Shown: positions 17,189-26,000, counted from the stretch's first letter. The stretch is DNA of 64,000 bases from an uncultured Bacilli bacterium (GCA_934157235.1 CAKPHH010000005.1:1-64000), one strand, 5' to 3'. A program made the numbers and translations. Notes: generated by a model not told the origin, from the letters alone.

Positions 17189-18052
17189 ATGAAAATTTTA
17201 ATCGAAGCAAATGTAAAAAATAAAAAAAACTTAGAAAATACATCTGGTCTAATTCTATCTTTAAAAGACTATTCAGTTCAAAGTTCTATTACTTATACAT
17301 TAGAAGAAATAAAAGAAATAGTAAAAACTAATCCTACTTTAGAAATTTTTATCAACTTAAACAAAAACTTCTTTAATGATGAAATAGAAACCTTAAAAGA
17401 AGTCCTTTTAGAACTAGATACTTTAAATATAAAAGGTATTTTCTTTTATGATTTAGCCATTCTACAATTAAAAAAAGAACTAGGCTTAAAAACAGATTTA
17501 GTCTGGAGCCAAACCTATATGGTCAATAATTATAAGACTTGTAACTATTATTATAGTAAAGGTGTTAAATATGCCCTTATAAGTAAAGAAATAACATTAG
17601 AGGAAATAAAAGAAATACTAAGAGAGAGTAAAACTACTTGCATGGTTGAAACATTTAGTATTCCAAGTGTTGCCTTTTCTAAAAGAAAGTTACTAACTAA
17701 CTATTATACTGACTTGCATAAAACACCTAAAAAAGAACTTTCTATCATAGAAAAAGCTACTAATACCGAATACAAAGTAGAAGAAGATGACCTAGGTACT
17801 AACTTTTATTTAAATACTCTAACTAATGCTTCTTCTGTTATAAAAGATTTATATGAGGCCAATTGTCCATATATTATTTTAAGAGAATATGGTATTGCTG
17901 AAGACTTATTTAGTAATATTTTAGTTGATACCAAAAAATATATAGAAGGTAATTGTCAAGATAAAGAATATATTGAAAAGTACAAAGACTTAACAACTTC
18001 AACTAACTTCTTCTTTAAAAAGACAATATATAGGGTAAAGAAAAATGACTAA
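17189..18052 (+). CDS. trhP1: U32 peptidase-family protein, TrhP1-like
   Basis: A 287-aa protein matching the shorter of the paired U32 proteins (YrrN of Bacillus subtilis). YrrN and YrrO are known as TrhP1/TrhP2 and take part in prephenate-dependent hydroxylation of U34 in tRNA. It has the family's N-terminal barrel features (GIFFYDLAILQLKKELGLKTDLVWSQTYMVNN) but none of the clustered cysteines of the longer paralogue; the corresponding site reads ETFSIPSVAFSKRKLLTNYY. The start at 17189 follows GAGGAGA; the ATG at 17177 overlaps that site. It overlaps trhP2 by 8 bp. Confidence 0.87.
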   Translation: MKILIEANVKNKKNLENTSGLILSLKDYSVQSSITYTLEEIKEIVKTNPTLEIFINLNKNFFNDEIETLKEVLLELDTLNIKGIFFYDLAILQLKKELGLKTDLVWSQTYMVNNYKTCNYYYSKGVKYALISKEITLEEIKEILRESKTTCMVETFSIPSVAFSKRKLLTNYYTDLHKTPKKELSIIEKATNTEYKVEEDDLGTNFYLNTLTNASSVIKDLYEANCPYIILREYGIAEDLFSNILVDTKKYIEGNCQDKEYIEKYKDLTTSTNFFFKKTIYRVKKND

Positions 18053-19229
18053 AATCGAATTATTATCACCAGCCGGAGATTTAGAAAGATTAAAAGTAAC
18101 CTTACTTTATGGAGCTGATGCTGTCTATATTGGTGGTGAACAATATAGTTTAAGAGCTAATGCTACTAACTTTTCTTTAGAAGAGATAGAAGAAGCTTGT
18201 AGTTTTGCCCATAAATTAAATAAGAAAGTTTATCTTACTTTAAACATAGTATTTCATAATGAGGATATGAGTGATGTAGAGTCATACATAAATTCTGTCG
18301 TAAAATGTGGAATAGATGCTTTCATTGTAAGCGATCCTTTCATCATCTCTTACATTAAAAGTAATTTTAAAGAAGTAGAAGTACATCTCTCAACTCAAAA
18401 CTCAACTAGTAATTATAAAGCTGTAGAATACTTCAAAAACGAAGGTATTGACCGTGTCGTTCTAGCTCGTGAAGTAGGCAAAAAAGATATGCGCGAGATA
18501 ATTGAAAAAACAAAGGTAGACATCGAAGTATTTATTCACGGAGCTATGTGTACTTGTTTTTCTGGTCGCTGTGCTCTATCAAATTATGTAACCAATAGAG
18601 ATGCTAATCGTGGTGGCTGTGCTCAAGTATGCCGCTTTGCTTTCACAACTACTGAAGACAAAGATTTTACTATAGCTACAAAAGATTTAAATATGGCTGA
18701 GTATATTACTGATTTAATTAATATTGGTGTCAAAAGTTTAAAAGTAGAAGGAAGAATGCGCTCTCTTTATTACCTTGCCACTGTAATAGGAACTTACCGT
18801 GAAATAATTGATCGCTATTATGCTAAGACTTTAACGAAAGAAGTAATGAAAGAACTAGAATATCGTCTAAGTAGAGTTGCTAACAGAGAAGTATCTACCC
18901 ATTATTTCTTAAAAGAAGCCGATTATACTGACCAATACTATTCCGGAAGACAAGAATTATCAAATCAAGATTACCTTGGTCTAATAAATGGTTATGATAA
19001 AGAAAATAGTTGTCTAATACTAGTTGAAAGAAATTACTTTAAACCAGGAGATAACACCGAGATATTTACTCCTGATGGTGAAGTATACAAATACAAAATA
19101 GATAAAATATATGATGAAAATATGCAAGAATTAGAACTTGCTAGACATCCCGAACAAGTATTAAAAATTAAGTTTGATCATGAATTACCTGTATATTCAA
19201 TGATAAGATTAATTACAAAGGAGGATTAA
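18045..19229 (+). CDS. trhP2: U32 peptidase-family protein, TrhP2-like
   Basis: A 394-aa protein of the U32 family, the longer YrrO/TrhP2 type. The N terminus is typical (ELLSPAGDLERLKVTLLYGADAVYIGG). The U32 signature is complete at about residues 161-180 (FIHGAMCTCFSGRCALS), followed by GGCAQVCRF. These four or more cysteines are known to hold an iron-sulfur cluster in the family. Despite the name these are RNA-modification proteins. With trhP1 and trmR it makes a full U34 to ho5U to mo5U pathway. Confidence 0.92.
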   Translation: MTKIELLSPAGDLERLKVTLLYGADAVYIGGEQYSLRANATNFSLEEIEEACSFAHKLNKKVYLTLNIVFHNEDMSDVESYINSVVKCGIDAFIVSDPFIISYIKSNFKEVEVHLSTQNSTSNYKAVEYFKNEGIDRVVLAREVGKKDMREIIEKTKVDIEVFIHGAMCTCFSGRCALSNYVTNRDANRGGCAQVCRFAFTTTEDKDFTIATKDLNMAEYITDLINIGVKSLKVEGRMRSLYYLATVIGTYREIIDRYYAKTLTKEVMKELEYRLSRVANREVSTHYFLKEADYTDQYYSGRQELSNQDYLGLINGYDKENSCLILVERNYFKPGDNTEIFTPDGEVYKYKIDKIYDENMQELELARHPEQVLKIKFDHELPVYSMIRLITKED

Positions 19230-19237
19230 CATAAAAT

Positions 19238-19594
19238 ATGGGTAAATACTACAAAGTCCCATTATTTCAATATCGAAATAATGACGTTCAAAAAGTCGAT
19301 GATATCATCGTTAAAAGAGATATTTTAGGAACAGCTAGAGAAATAGTATCAGAAATTACTATGGACATTTATACACAAAAAGAAGGACCAACCAGAAATG
19401 ATCATATTATAGTAGACTATGACATAGAACAAAGAGGAGTCTACCTTTTCGTTAGAAAAAAAGATATGAATCCAACTTCCTTCGCAACCGCAACTGAAGT
19501 AAAAGAATACGTTGATAGTTTTGGCAATAAACCGTTCAAAGATGTCGTTTTTCAAATTTTTGAACATGAAAGAAAAGTAAAAGAGAAAAAATAG
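19238..19594 (+). CDS. conserved-looking protein of unknown function
   Basis: A 118-aa soluble protein, not recognised. It has alternating charged strands and helices (DIIVKRDILGTAREIVSEITMDIYTQ; DHIIVDYDIEQRGVYLFVRKKD) and a basic C-terminal tail. No membrane segment or known motif is visible. It lies 8 bp after trhP2 and 24 bp before the HD hydrolase gene, on one message. In Bacillus subtilis this slot holds udk, so this gene is a lineage-specific member. Confidence 0.65.
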   Translation: MGKYYKVPLFQYRNNDVQKVDDIIVKRDILGTAREIVSEITMDIYTQKEGPTRNDHIIVDYDIEQRGVYLFVRKKDMNPTSFATATEVKEYVDSFGNKPFKDVVFQIFEHERKVKEKK

Positions 19595-19618
19595 AAAATG
19601 TATTAAGAGGTGTATATT

Positions 19619-20740
19619 ATGAAAAATTTAGAATCTATTAAAAATAACTTTTTAGCTCAAGAAAAAACTTATTCCAAATACGCTACCAAAAGTAATGAAG
19701 CAATTCGCTTTGAATCGATAGATGATAATGACATAAGAACGCCATTTTTTAGAGATGTAGATCGTATAATTCACGCCTATAGTTATACTAGATATGCTGA
19801 TAAGACTCAAGTATATTCTTTTAAACACAATGATCATATTTCCAAAAGAATGACTCACGTTCAATTAGTAAGCAAAGTAGCTAGAACAATTGGCCGCGGA
19901 CTAGGTCTAAATACAGACTTAATAGAAGCTATTGCCCTAGGTCATGATATTGGTCATACTCCTTTAGGACATACTGGAGAAGCAATTTTAAATGAAATAT
20001 CAAAACGTGAATTAAACGAATATTTTGCTCATAATATTCAAAGTGTAAGACATTATATGTATGTAGAAAATAATGGTAATGGACTAAATCTAACCGTACA
20101 AGTTCTAGATGGAATAATGTGTCATAATGGTGAATTATTATCAAATATCTATAAACCAACAAAAAAAACTAAAGAAGAATTTCTAAAACAATATTTAGAT
20201 TCTTATACAGACTTAAAAAAATCCGCTAAAAATCATCCTATGACTATTGAAGGTTGTGTTGTTAGAATTAGTGATATTGTAGGTTATATTGGTAGAGATA
20301 TAGAAGACTCTATAAATTTAGGTTTATTTGATCGAAACGATTTACCAGAAAACATTACTAAAGTACTAGGTAATGACAATAAAGATATTATTAATACCAT
20401 CGTAACAGATATCATTGATAATAGTTATAACAAACCATACATTACCATGAGTGAAGAAGTATTCACCGCTCTAAAAGAATTAAAAAAGTTTAACGCAGAA
20501 AATATTTACAGTAAGAGTTTAACATCCGAAGAAATAGAATATTATCGTCAAGGTATGAATAAAATATACACCAGATATTTAAATGACTTGGAAAATAACA
20601 ATAAAGATAGTATTATCTACAAAATATTTTTAAATACTCAGTCAGAAAAATATTTAAAAGAAACAGGAAAAAAACGTCAAGTAATAGATTTTATTGCTGG
20701 AATGACTGATGATATGTTCCATCAAGAAATAGAAATATAG
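19619..20740 (+). CDS. HD-domain dNTP triphosphohydrolase, Dgt-like
   Basis: A 373-aa metal-dependent hydrolase of the HD superfamily, closest in pattern to deoxyguanosinetriphosphate triphosphohydrolases. The first His is in SKRMTHVQLVSKVARTI (about residue 73), the HD pair is in ALGHDIGHTPLGHTGE (about residue 103), and the last Asp is in VVRISDIVGYIGRDIED (about residue 215). Members cut dNTPs to nucleoside and triphosphate and control dNTP pools. The nucleotide preference is not visible. The start at 19619 follows GAGGTG; the GTG at 19610 overlaps that site. Confidence 0.85.
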   Translation: MKNLESIKNNFLAQEKTYSKYATKSNEAIRFESIDDNDIRTPFFRDVDRIIHAYSYTRYADKTQVYSFKHNDHISKRMTHVQLVSKVARTIGRGLGLNTDLIEAIALGHDIGHTPLGHTGEAILNEISKRELNEYFAHNIQSVRHYMYVENNGNGLNLTVQVLDGIMCHNGELLSNIYKPTKKTKEEFLKQYLDSYTDLKKSAKNHPMTIEGCVVRISDIVGYIGRDIEDSINLGLFDRNDLPENITKVLGNDNKDIINTIVTDIIDNSYNKPYITMSEEVFTALKELKKFNAENIYSKSLTSEEIEYYRQGMNKIYTRYLNDLENNNKDSIIYKIFLNTQSEKYLKETGKKRQVIDFIAGMTDDMFHQEIEI

Positions 20741-20747
20741 AAAAAAC

Positions 20748-20776
20748 TTGAAAAAATAACAAAAATATGTTATAAT
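20748..20776 (+). promoter_or_regulatory. promoter
   Basis: TTGAAA (20748-20753), a 17-base spacer ending in TGT, and consensus TATAAT (20771-20776). Confidence 0.85.
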
Positions 20777-20798
20777 ATGGCTACTTTTGAGGGGAGTA

Positions 20799-21446
20799 AT
20801 GGTGATTATAATGAAAGATTTTTCAATGAAAAAAAGACCTGATTACATTAAAAATTGTTACAGAGAAGAAGATGGTAGCTTAACAGTTGTTTTTGCTGAT
20901 GGGACTATTTATGATGATTATCTTGATACAGAAGAAAATATCGCAAAAATAGATGATACTATGGAAGAACAAGTTAAAGAAGGGTATACTAAAGTTGGTA
21001 AATTTAGAGGACTTTTAGGTTTGTCATGTTTAGTTTCCTTCGCAACTAGTATAGCGCCTGCTGTTATCTATCAGACAGAGTTTGTTCCGGATGAACAAAA
21101 ACCATTTGTTGCTGGTGGAGCTATTCTAGTATCTTTATTAGGAGCAAGCGAAATAATCAGAAATGCTAGACGTCTAAATGAAGTGGATAAATTTAAAACT
21201 CGTGATGCAATGCGAGAAGAATTATTAGAACTAGCTAAAGGATATCCAACTACATATCCACATGCTTTTGAAGGATTAACACAAAAAGAATATGAAAAAG
21301 CCTGTGAATTAATTAATAAAGGAGAAGACCCTTTTACTGCAAGAAATTCTGATTGGTTTAGTGAGAAAACATTAACAAAAATAGATAAAAACATCGAAAG
21401 AGATAAAGCATATCAATTAACTCTAGTACCAACAAAAAATAAATAA
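20799..21446 (+). CDS. membrane-associated protein of unknown function
   Basis: A 215-aa protein with two hydrophobic segments in the middle (about residues 72-95, GLLGLSCLVSFATSIAPAVIY, and 105-122, FVAGGAILVSLLGASEII). They are flanked by an acidic N-terminal part with a YREEDGSLTVVFADGTIYDDY hairpin and by a helical charged C-terminal half. Two starts fit: 20799 after GAGGGGAG, or 20811 after GGTGAT. I do not recognise the family. It is monocistronic, between the HD hydrolase and greA. Confidence 0.65.
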   Translation: MVIIMKDFSMKKRPDYIKNCYREEDGSLTVVFADGTIYDDYLDTEENIAKIDDTMEEQVKEGYTKVGKFRGLLGLSCLVSFATSIAPAVIYQTEFVPDEQKPFVAGGAILVSLLGASEIIRNARRLNEVDKFKTRDAMREELLELAKGYPTTYPHAFEGLTQKEYEKACELINKGEDPFTARNSDWFSEKTLTKIDKNIERDKAYQLTLVPTKNK

Positions 21447-21453
21447 TTAGTTC

Positions 21454-21482
21454 TTGCTAAAAGAAAAAAAGTATGTTATACT
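21454..21482 (+). promoter_or_regulatory. greA promoter
   Basis: TTGCTA (21454-21459), a 17-base spacer ending in TGT, and TATACT (21477-21482). Transcription should start near 21488. Confidence 0.75.
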
Positions 21483-21485
21483 ATC

Positions 21486-21513
21486 GCAAGTTAAGTCTAG
21501 AGATTTAACTTGC
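21486..21513 (+). promoter_or_regulatory. greA leader hairpin at the mRNA 5' end
   Basis: GCAAGTTAA (21486-21494) and TTAACTTGC (21505-21513) form a perfect 9-bp stem with a 10-base loop, followed by ATTTTG. By the promoter position it would sit at the very 5' end of the greA message. It could protect the mRNA or act as a weak attenuator. Confidence 0.6.
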
Positions 21514-21546
21514 ATTTTGTAATAAACATTTAATGAGGTGATAAAA

Positions 21547-22017
21547 ATGGGAAATAAAAATACAGTATATTTAACCCAAGAAGGCTTAGATGAATTAAAG
21601 GCAGAATTAGATAATTTAATCAACGTTAGACGTCCAGAAAACATCCAAGCTATAAAAGAAGCTAGATCATTAGGAGATCTATCAGAAAATGCTGAGTATG
21701 ATGCTGCTCGTAATGAACAAGCTCAAATCGAAGCAAGAATAAAACAATTAGAAAAAATGTTAGAAAACGTTTCAATTATTACAGAGGTTTCAAAAGATGA
21801 AGTTGGAATCGGTAGTACAGTTGTTATCAAATATGTTGATGATGACGAAGAAGACGAATACAAAATAGTTGGTAGTCAAGAAGCTGATCCTTTTGAAAGC
21901 AAAATCTCAAACGAAAGTCCAATTGCTAAAGCTCTATTAGGACATAAAGTAGGAGATGTTGTAACTGTTGAAAGTCCAAATGGATCATACGATATAGAAA
22001 TAGTTGAAATTAAATAA
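21547..22017 (+). CDS. greA: transcription elongation factor GreA
   Basis: A 156-aa factor that binds the RNA polymerase secondary channel and rescues backtracked complexes by stimulating RNA cleavage. The N-terminal coiled coil carries the acidic tip in EARSLGDLSENAEYDAARNEQ (about residues 36-56). The C-terminal FKBP-like domain has SPIAKALLGHKVGDVVTVE. The length is normal. The start at 21547 follows GAGGTGAT; the GTG at 21538 overlaps that site. Confidence 0.96.
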   Translation: MGNKNTVYLTQEGLDELKAELDNLINVRRPENIQAIKEARSLGDLSENAEYDAARNEQAQIEARIKQLEKMLENVSIITEVSKDEVGIGSTVVIKYVDDDEEDEYKIVGSQEADPFESKISNESPIAKALLGHKVGDVVTVESPNGSYDIEIVEIK

Positions 22018-22020
22018 TTA

Positions 22021-22046
22021 GATAGTCATTGACTATCTTTTTTTTC
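22021..22046 (+). terminator. greA terminator
   Basis: GATAGTC and GACTATC pair with a 3-base loop, followed by eight or more T's. Confidence 0.9.
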
Positions 22047-22053
22047 TTAATTA

Positions 22054-22082
22054 TTGAAAAACATTTCCATTAATGATACACT
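22054..22082 (+). promoter_or_regulatory. promoter of the leucine-rich pseudopilin gene
   Basis: TTGAAA (22054-22059), a 17-base spacer ending in TGA, and TACACT (22077-22082). It begins right after the greA terminator and opens the accessory region. Confidence 0.65.
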
Positions 22083-22149
22083 TACGTAAGAATAGAAGAT
22101 GAGAAGTTTAATATATACTTTTTGCTGTAATATAGGGAGTGTAATCAAT

Positions 22150-25100
22150 ATGAGAAATGAAAAGGGCTTTACTTTAATTGAACTTTTGGCTGTAGTAGTC
22201 ATAATGGGTATCTTAATGGCTGTTGCGATACCTTCAATTAATTTGATAATTACAGATTCTAGAAAAGATATTTATATTAATAGTGCTAAAACCTTTATAA
22301 ATGAAGCTGAAAAAGAAGTTATAAACTCAACCTTTGAAATAGATGACCCTGATACAACATATTATATTCATATAGCTAACCTAGTAGATGATGCCACTAA
22401 CTTAGGTAAGAGTGGCTTTGCTACCTGGGCAGATTCCTACGTCGTTGCCACCATGGATTTAATTAATAACAAAGAAACTCATAATTATTATTTTAACAGT
22501 TCAGATATGGCTAATTGGAAAGTAACTCTAATTGGTAGGAATAGGTTAAAGAAAAGTAACGTTTACCAAGATAAAAACAGAAAAGTAAACTTCATGCCAG
22601 TTGGTAACCGAAAGAAAATCGTAGTATATGATGCCAATGGTATTAAAGATGACACAAAAAAACCATTTGTTTCGCTTAGCGAAGAAAAAGCAAGCAAATG
22701 TTACGAATACAAAAGTCTATCAGAAACAACAGTTTCTATAACAAAATATAAACCAGGCTGTGGTGCCAATGTAAGTATTCCAAATGTTATAGGTGATAAA
22801 ACTGTCACAACAATAGACCAATGGGCTTTTAGTAATAAAGGAGTAGAAAGCCTTTATATTCCAGATGGTGTTAAAACAATTTCATATGGGGCTTTCTATA
22901 ACAATAATTTAACAACACTAAACGTACCATCTAGTGTTGAAGCCATAGGCGGCCTCGCTTTTATGCGTAATAAAATTGCAAAGTTAAGTTTACCAGTAAG
23001 TTTGAAATCAATTGGTAGCGAAGGGTTTAGAAACAATGAACTAACAGATTCAATAGAAGTACTTGTTCCAGGGCCAACAACAATAGGCATATATGCATTC
23101 AGGGATAATAAGATACCTGTTTCAGAGTCATTTGTTTATAAAAGAAATTCCAATAAAACCATTGATTATACTACACTTCTTGGATTTGCTGGAGACATTT
23201 CGGCATTTTCCAATAATACTTTTACCATTCCCGCTCAACGAAAAGGGGTTTCACTACTAAAAATAGCTGATCAAGCCTTTAATGGATATAGTGCATTAAA
23301 AAATTGGAATGTTATAATTCCCGACTCTGTAACGAGCATTGGCCAATGGGCTTTTAGTAATACAGGGATAAGTTCAGTTACACTACCCAAAAATATAAAA
23401 ATAATAGGTTATGGATCCTTCTACAATAATAACTTAACATATGTAAGTGTCGCAGATGGAGCTGAGGCAATAGGTGGCCTTGCTTTCAAAGCCAATAAAA
23501 TATCAAAATTACGTTTGCCAACTTCTCTAAAAACTATCGGAAGTGAAGCGTTTAGAAATAATGAATTAACAGATTCAATAGAAGATCTTGTACCTGGTCC
23601 AAACACCACAATAGGTCAATATGCTTTTAGTGATAATAAAATACCAGCTAGCAAATCATTTGTCTACTTAAGAAATGCTGATGGTAGTATGAATTACACC
23701 ACCATAAAGGGATATATGGGAAAAATGTCAGACTTTGAAAACAATACCCTTATTATTCCTGGAGAAAATAAAGGTGTTAAGTTACTAAAAATAGCTGATC
23801 AAGCTTTCAATGGATATAGTATTTTGAAAAATTGGAAGGTTGTAATTCCTGACTCTGTAACGAGCATTGGCCAATGGGCTTTTAGTAATACAGGGATAAG
23901 TTCAGTTACACTACCAAAAAATATAAAAACAATAGGTTACGGTTCTTTCTATAATAATAATTTAACATCAATAAATGTCGCAGATGGAGCTGAGACAATA
24001 GGTGGCCTTGCTTTCAAAGCCAATAAAATATCAAAATTACGTTTGCCAACCTCTCTAAAAACTATCGGAAGTGAAGCGTTTAGAAATAATGAATTAACAG
24101 ATTCAATAGAAGATCTTGTACCTGGACCAAATACAACAATAGGTCAATATGCCTTTAGTGACAATAAAATTCCGGTTAAAGATGCTTTTATCTATAAAAG
24201 AAATGCCGATGGAACAATGGATTATACAACATTAATTGGTTATATGGGAAGCCTAAATGATTTTTCAAATAAGAAATTTGTGATTCCTGAAAAGAAAAAA
24301 GGAGTTTCTCTTTTAAAAATAGCTGATCAAGCCTTCAACGGATATAGTATTTTGAAAAATTGGAATGTTGTAATTCCAGATACAGTAACAAGCATTGGCC
24401 AATGGGCTTTTAGTAATACAGGGATAAGTTCAGTTACACTACCAAAAAATATAAAAACAATAGGTTACGGTTCTTTCTATAATAATAATTTAACATCAAT
24501 AAATGTCGCAGATGGAGCTGAGACAATAGGTGGCCTTGCTTTCAAAGCCAATAAAATATCAAAATTACGTTTGCCAACCTCTCTAAAAACTATCGGAAGT
24601 GAAGCGTTTAGAAATAATGAATTAACAGATTCAATAGAAGATCTTGTACCTGGACCAAATACAACAATAGGTCAATATGCCTTTAGTGACAATAAAATTC
24701 CGGTTAAAGATGCTTTTATCTATAAAAGAAATGCCGATGGAACAATGGATTATACAACATTAATTGGTTATATGGGAAGCCTAAATGATTTTTCAAATAA
24801 GAAATTTGTGATTCCTGAAAAGAAAAAAGGAGTTTCTCTTTTAAAAATAGCTGATCAAGCCTTCAACGGATATAGTATTTTGAAAAATTGGAATGTTGTA
24901 ATTCCAGATACAGTAACAAGCATTGGCCAATGGGCTTTTGGTAGTACAGGAATAAGTTCAGTTACACTACCAAAAAATATAAAAACAATAGGTTATGGTT
25001 CTTTTTATAATAATAATTTAACATCAATAACTATACCATCTGAAGTAAATAAGATATACGGAATCGCTTTTTCAAATAATCAAAAACTCACAAAAATCAT

Positions 25101-25218
25101 CAACCAAACTGGAAAAAGTTTCAATTGGAAAGATATAGTTGGTGGAACTACTGCTGCTACTTTTGAAACAGGTACTGTTAAGACTAGTCATGGTGATATT
25201 ATAGTTACAAATAAATGA
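22150..25218 (+). CDS. type IV prepilin-signal protein with BspA-like leucine-rich repeats
   Basis: A 1022-aa surface protein. It opens with a class III (type IV pilin) signal, KGFTLIELLAVVVIMGILMAVAIPS, with Glu at position 5 of the mature form and cleavage after Gly. A pilin-like helix follows (about residues 30-60). From about residue 210 it is built of BspA/LRR_5 repeats (VTTIDQWAFSN, IPDGVKTISYGAFYNNNL, PTSLKTIGSEAFRNNELT), grouped in four to five modules of 175-176 residues. BspA repeats are adhesive in gut and oral bacteria. The start at 22150 follows GGGAGTG. The stop is TGA. It may be a tip adhesin of a pilus. Confidence 0.9.
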   Translation: MRNEKGFTLIELLAVVVIMGILMAVAIPSINLIITDSRKDIYINSAKTFINEAEKEVINSTFEIDDPDTTYYIHIANLVDDATNLGKSGFATWADSYVVATMDLINNKETHNYYFNSSDMANWKVTLIGRNRLKKSNVYQDKNRKVNFMPVGNRKKIVVYDANGIKDDTKKPFVSLSEEKASKCYEYKSLSETTVSITKYKPGCGANVSIPNVIGDKTVTTIDQWAFSNKGVESLYIPDGVKTISYGAFYNNNLTTLNVPSSVEAIGGLAFMRNKIAKLSLPVSLKSIGSEGFRNNELTDSIEVLVPGPTTIGIYAFRDNKIPVSESFVYKRNSNKTIDYTTLLGFAGDISAFSNNTFTIPAQRKGVSLLKIADQAFNGYSALKNWNVIIPDSVTSIGQWAFSNTGISSVTLPKNIKIIGYGSFYNNNLTYVSVADGAEAIGGLAFKANKISKLRLPTSLKTIGSEAFRNNELTDSIEDLVPGPNTTIGQYAFSDNKIPASKSFVYLRNADGSMNYTTIKGYMGKMSDFENNTLIIPGENKGVKLLKIADQAFNGYSILKNWKVVIPDSVTSIGQWAFSNTGISSVTLPKNIKTIGYGSFYNNNLTSINVADGAETIGGLAFKANKISKLRLPTSLKTIGSEAFRNNELTDSIEDLVPGPNTTIGQYAFSDNKIPVKDAFIYKRNADGTMDYTTLIGYMGSLNDFSNKKFVIPEKKKGVSLLKIADQAFNGYSILKNWNVVIPDTVTSIGQWAFSNTGISSVTLPKNIKTIGYGSFYNNNLTSINVADGAETIGGLAFKANKISKLRLPTSLKTIGSEAFRNNELTDSIEDLVPGPNTTIGQYAFSDNKIPVKDAFIYKRNADGTMDYTTLIGYMGSLNDFSNKKFVIPEKKKGVSLLKIADQAFNGYSILKNWNVVIPDTVTSIGQWAFGSTGISSVTLPKNIKTIGYGSFYNNNLTSITIPSEVNKIYGIAFSNNQKLTKIINQTGKSFNWKDIVGGTTAATFETGTVKTSHGDIIVTNK
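22878..25070 (+). repeat. tandem 525-528-bp modules encoding leucine-rich repeats
   Basis: The same phase recurs at about 22878, 23403, 23931, 24459 and 24987 (the motif reading IGYGSFYNNNLT). The first module is one codon shorter and diverged, the second moderately so, and the last is partial. All keep the reading frame. Confidence 0.9.
23863..24918 (+). repeat. exact 528-bp tandem duplication
   Basis: Bases 23863-24390 and 24391-24918 read identical by eye over their full length, and the match continues until about 24936. A whole 176-residue module was duplicated very recently. Confidence 0.92.
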
Positions 25219-25256
25219 TAATATTCATCCTTTGAAAATGAAAGGGAGAAACAAAT

Positions 25257-25967
25257 ATGAAAAAAATAAACCATAATGGATTTACTCTAATTGAATTATT
25301 AGCCGTAATAGTCATAATGGGTATTCTAATGATGGTAGCGATACCAGCTGTATCAAGAACCATTGAAAATGCTAGAAAGGATACATTTATTGAAACGGCT
25401 AAGTCCTATGTTAATGCTGTTCAAACTCTTTGGACAGCTGATGGGCTTCGATGTGGGAATGAAAATACAGTCTCCTCAGCTGTAGATGATGGCGATTATT
25501 ACATTGAAATAAACACTCGAGGAAAAAAGATAAAATATGATGGAACTTTTATTGAAGATCAGAATATAACAGTTCCAACGATTTTAGAACAGGGTGGAAA
25601 GTCATCATGGGGTAATAGAGATGTGTCTGGATATGTAAGAGTTAATGTCGCAACTGCTCCTGTTTGGTGCGAAAAGAATAAAAGTCGTGAAGATGCTAAG
25701 TTATATTGTCCAAGTGCCGGCAATATCTGTGTCCATAAAAATCACACATCAACAAAAATTAATTGTTCAAGCCCTGATGCCGTAATATTACCAGAAGGTA
25801 AGCGTGTAACCAGATATTATATAGCTCTATCCGATGGAACACATGGTATAAGTGCGGAAACTTCCAACAATTTCGAAGCTTCAAAATTAACTAGAGGAAG
25901 ATTACAAATGTCTAATTTAAAAGCCATTCCTGTTCCTAATGGCAGTACAAAGTGTATTGAAAACTAA
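25257..25967 (+). CDS. type IV pilin-like protein
   Basis: A 236-aa protein with a canonical prepilin signal: a short basic leader, then NGFTLIELLAVIVIMGILMMVAIPAV with cleavage after Gly9 and Glu5. A helix (SRTIENARKDTFIETAKSYVNAV) leads into a soluble domain with seven cysteines (for example CEKNKSREDAKLYC and CVHKNHTSTKINC). It is the size of a minor pilin. It follows the leucine-rich pseudopilin gene by 38 bp, after AAGGGAG. No prepilin peptidase is encoded in the window. Confidence 0.88.
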   Translation: MKKINHNGFTLIELLAVIVIMGILMMVAIPAVSRTIENARKDTFIETAKSYVNAVQTLWTADGLRCGNENTVSSAVDDGDYYIEINTRGKKIKYDGTFIEDQNITVPTILEQGGKSSWGNRDVSGYVRVNVATAPVWCEKNKSREDAKLYCPSAGNICVHKNHTSTKINCSSPDAVILPEGKRVTRYYIALSDGTHGISAETSNNFEASKLTRGRLQMSNLKAIPVPNGSTKCIEN

Positions 25968-25969
25968 CT

Positions 25970-26000
25970 AAGAACTTAAGCCTACTTAAGTTCTTTATTT
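25970..26000 (+). terminator. intrinsic terminator
   Basis: An 11-bp perfect stem (AAGAACTTAAG / CTTAAGTTCTT) with a CCTA loop and a T-rich tail. Confidence 0.75.

Noticed and set aside
21071..21394. A 107-aa minus-strand ORF
   Set aside because: It is antisense to the 20799 gene with Ser-rich shadow composition and no start signal.
22878..25070. CRISPR-like repeat array
   Set aside because: The repeats are 525-528-bp in-frame protein modules, not short repeats with unique spacers. No cas gene or other array was found.
25216..25218. Possible TGA-as-Trp code (Mycoplasma type)
   Set aside because: TGA ends the adhesin gene here and the 70-aa gene at 58530-58532, and all tryptophans in recognised proteins are TGG.
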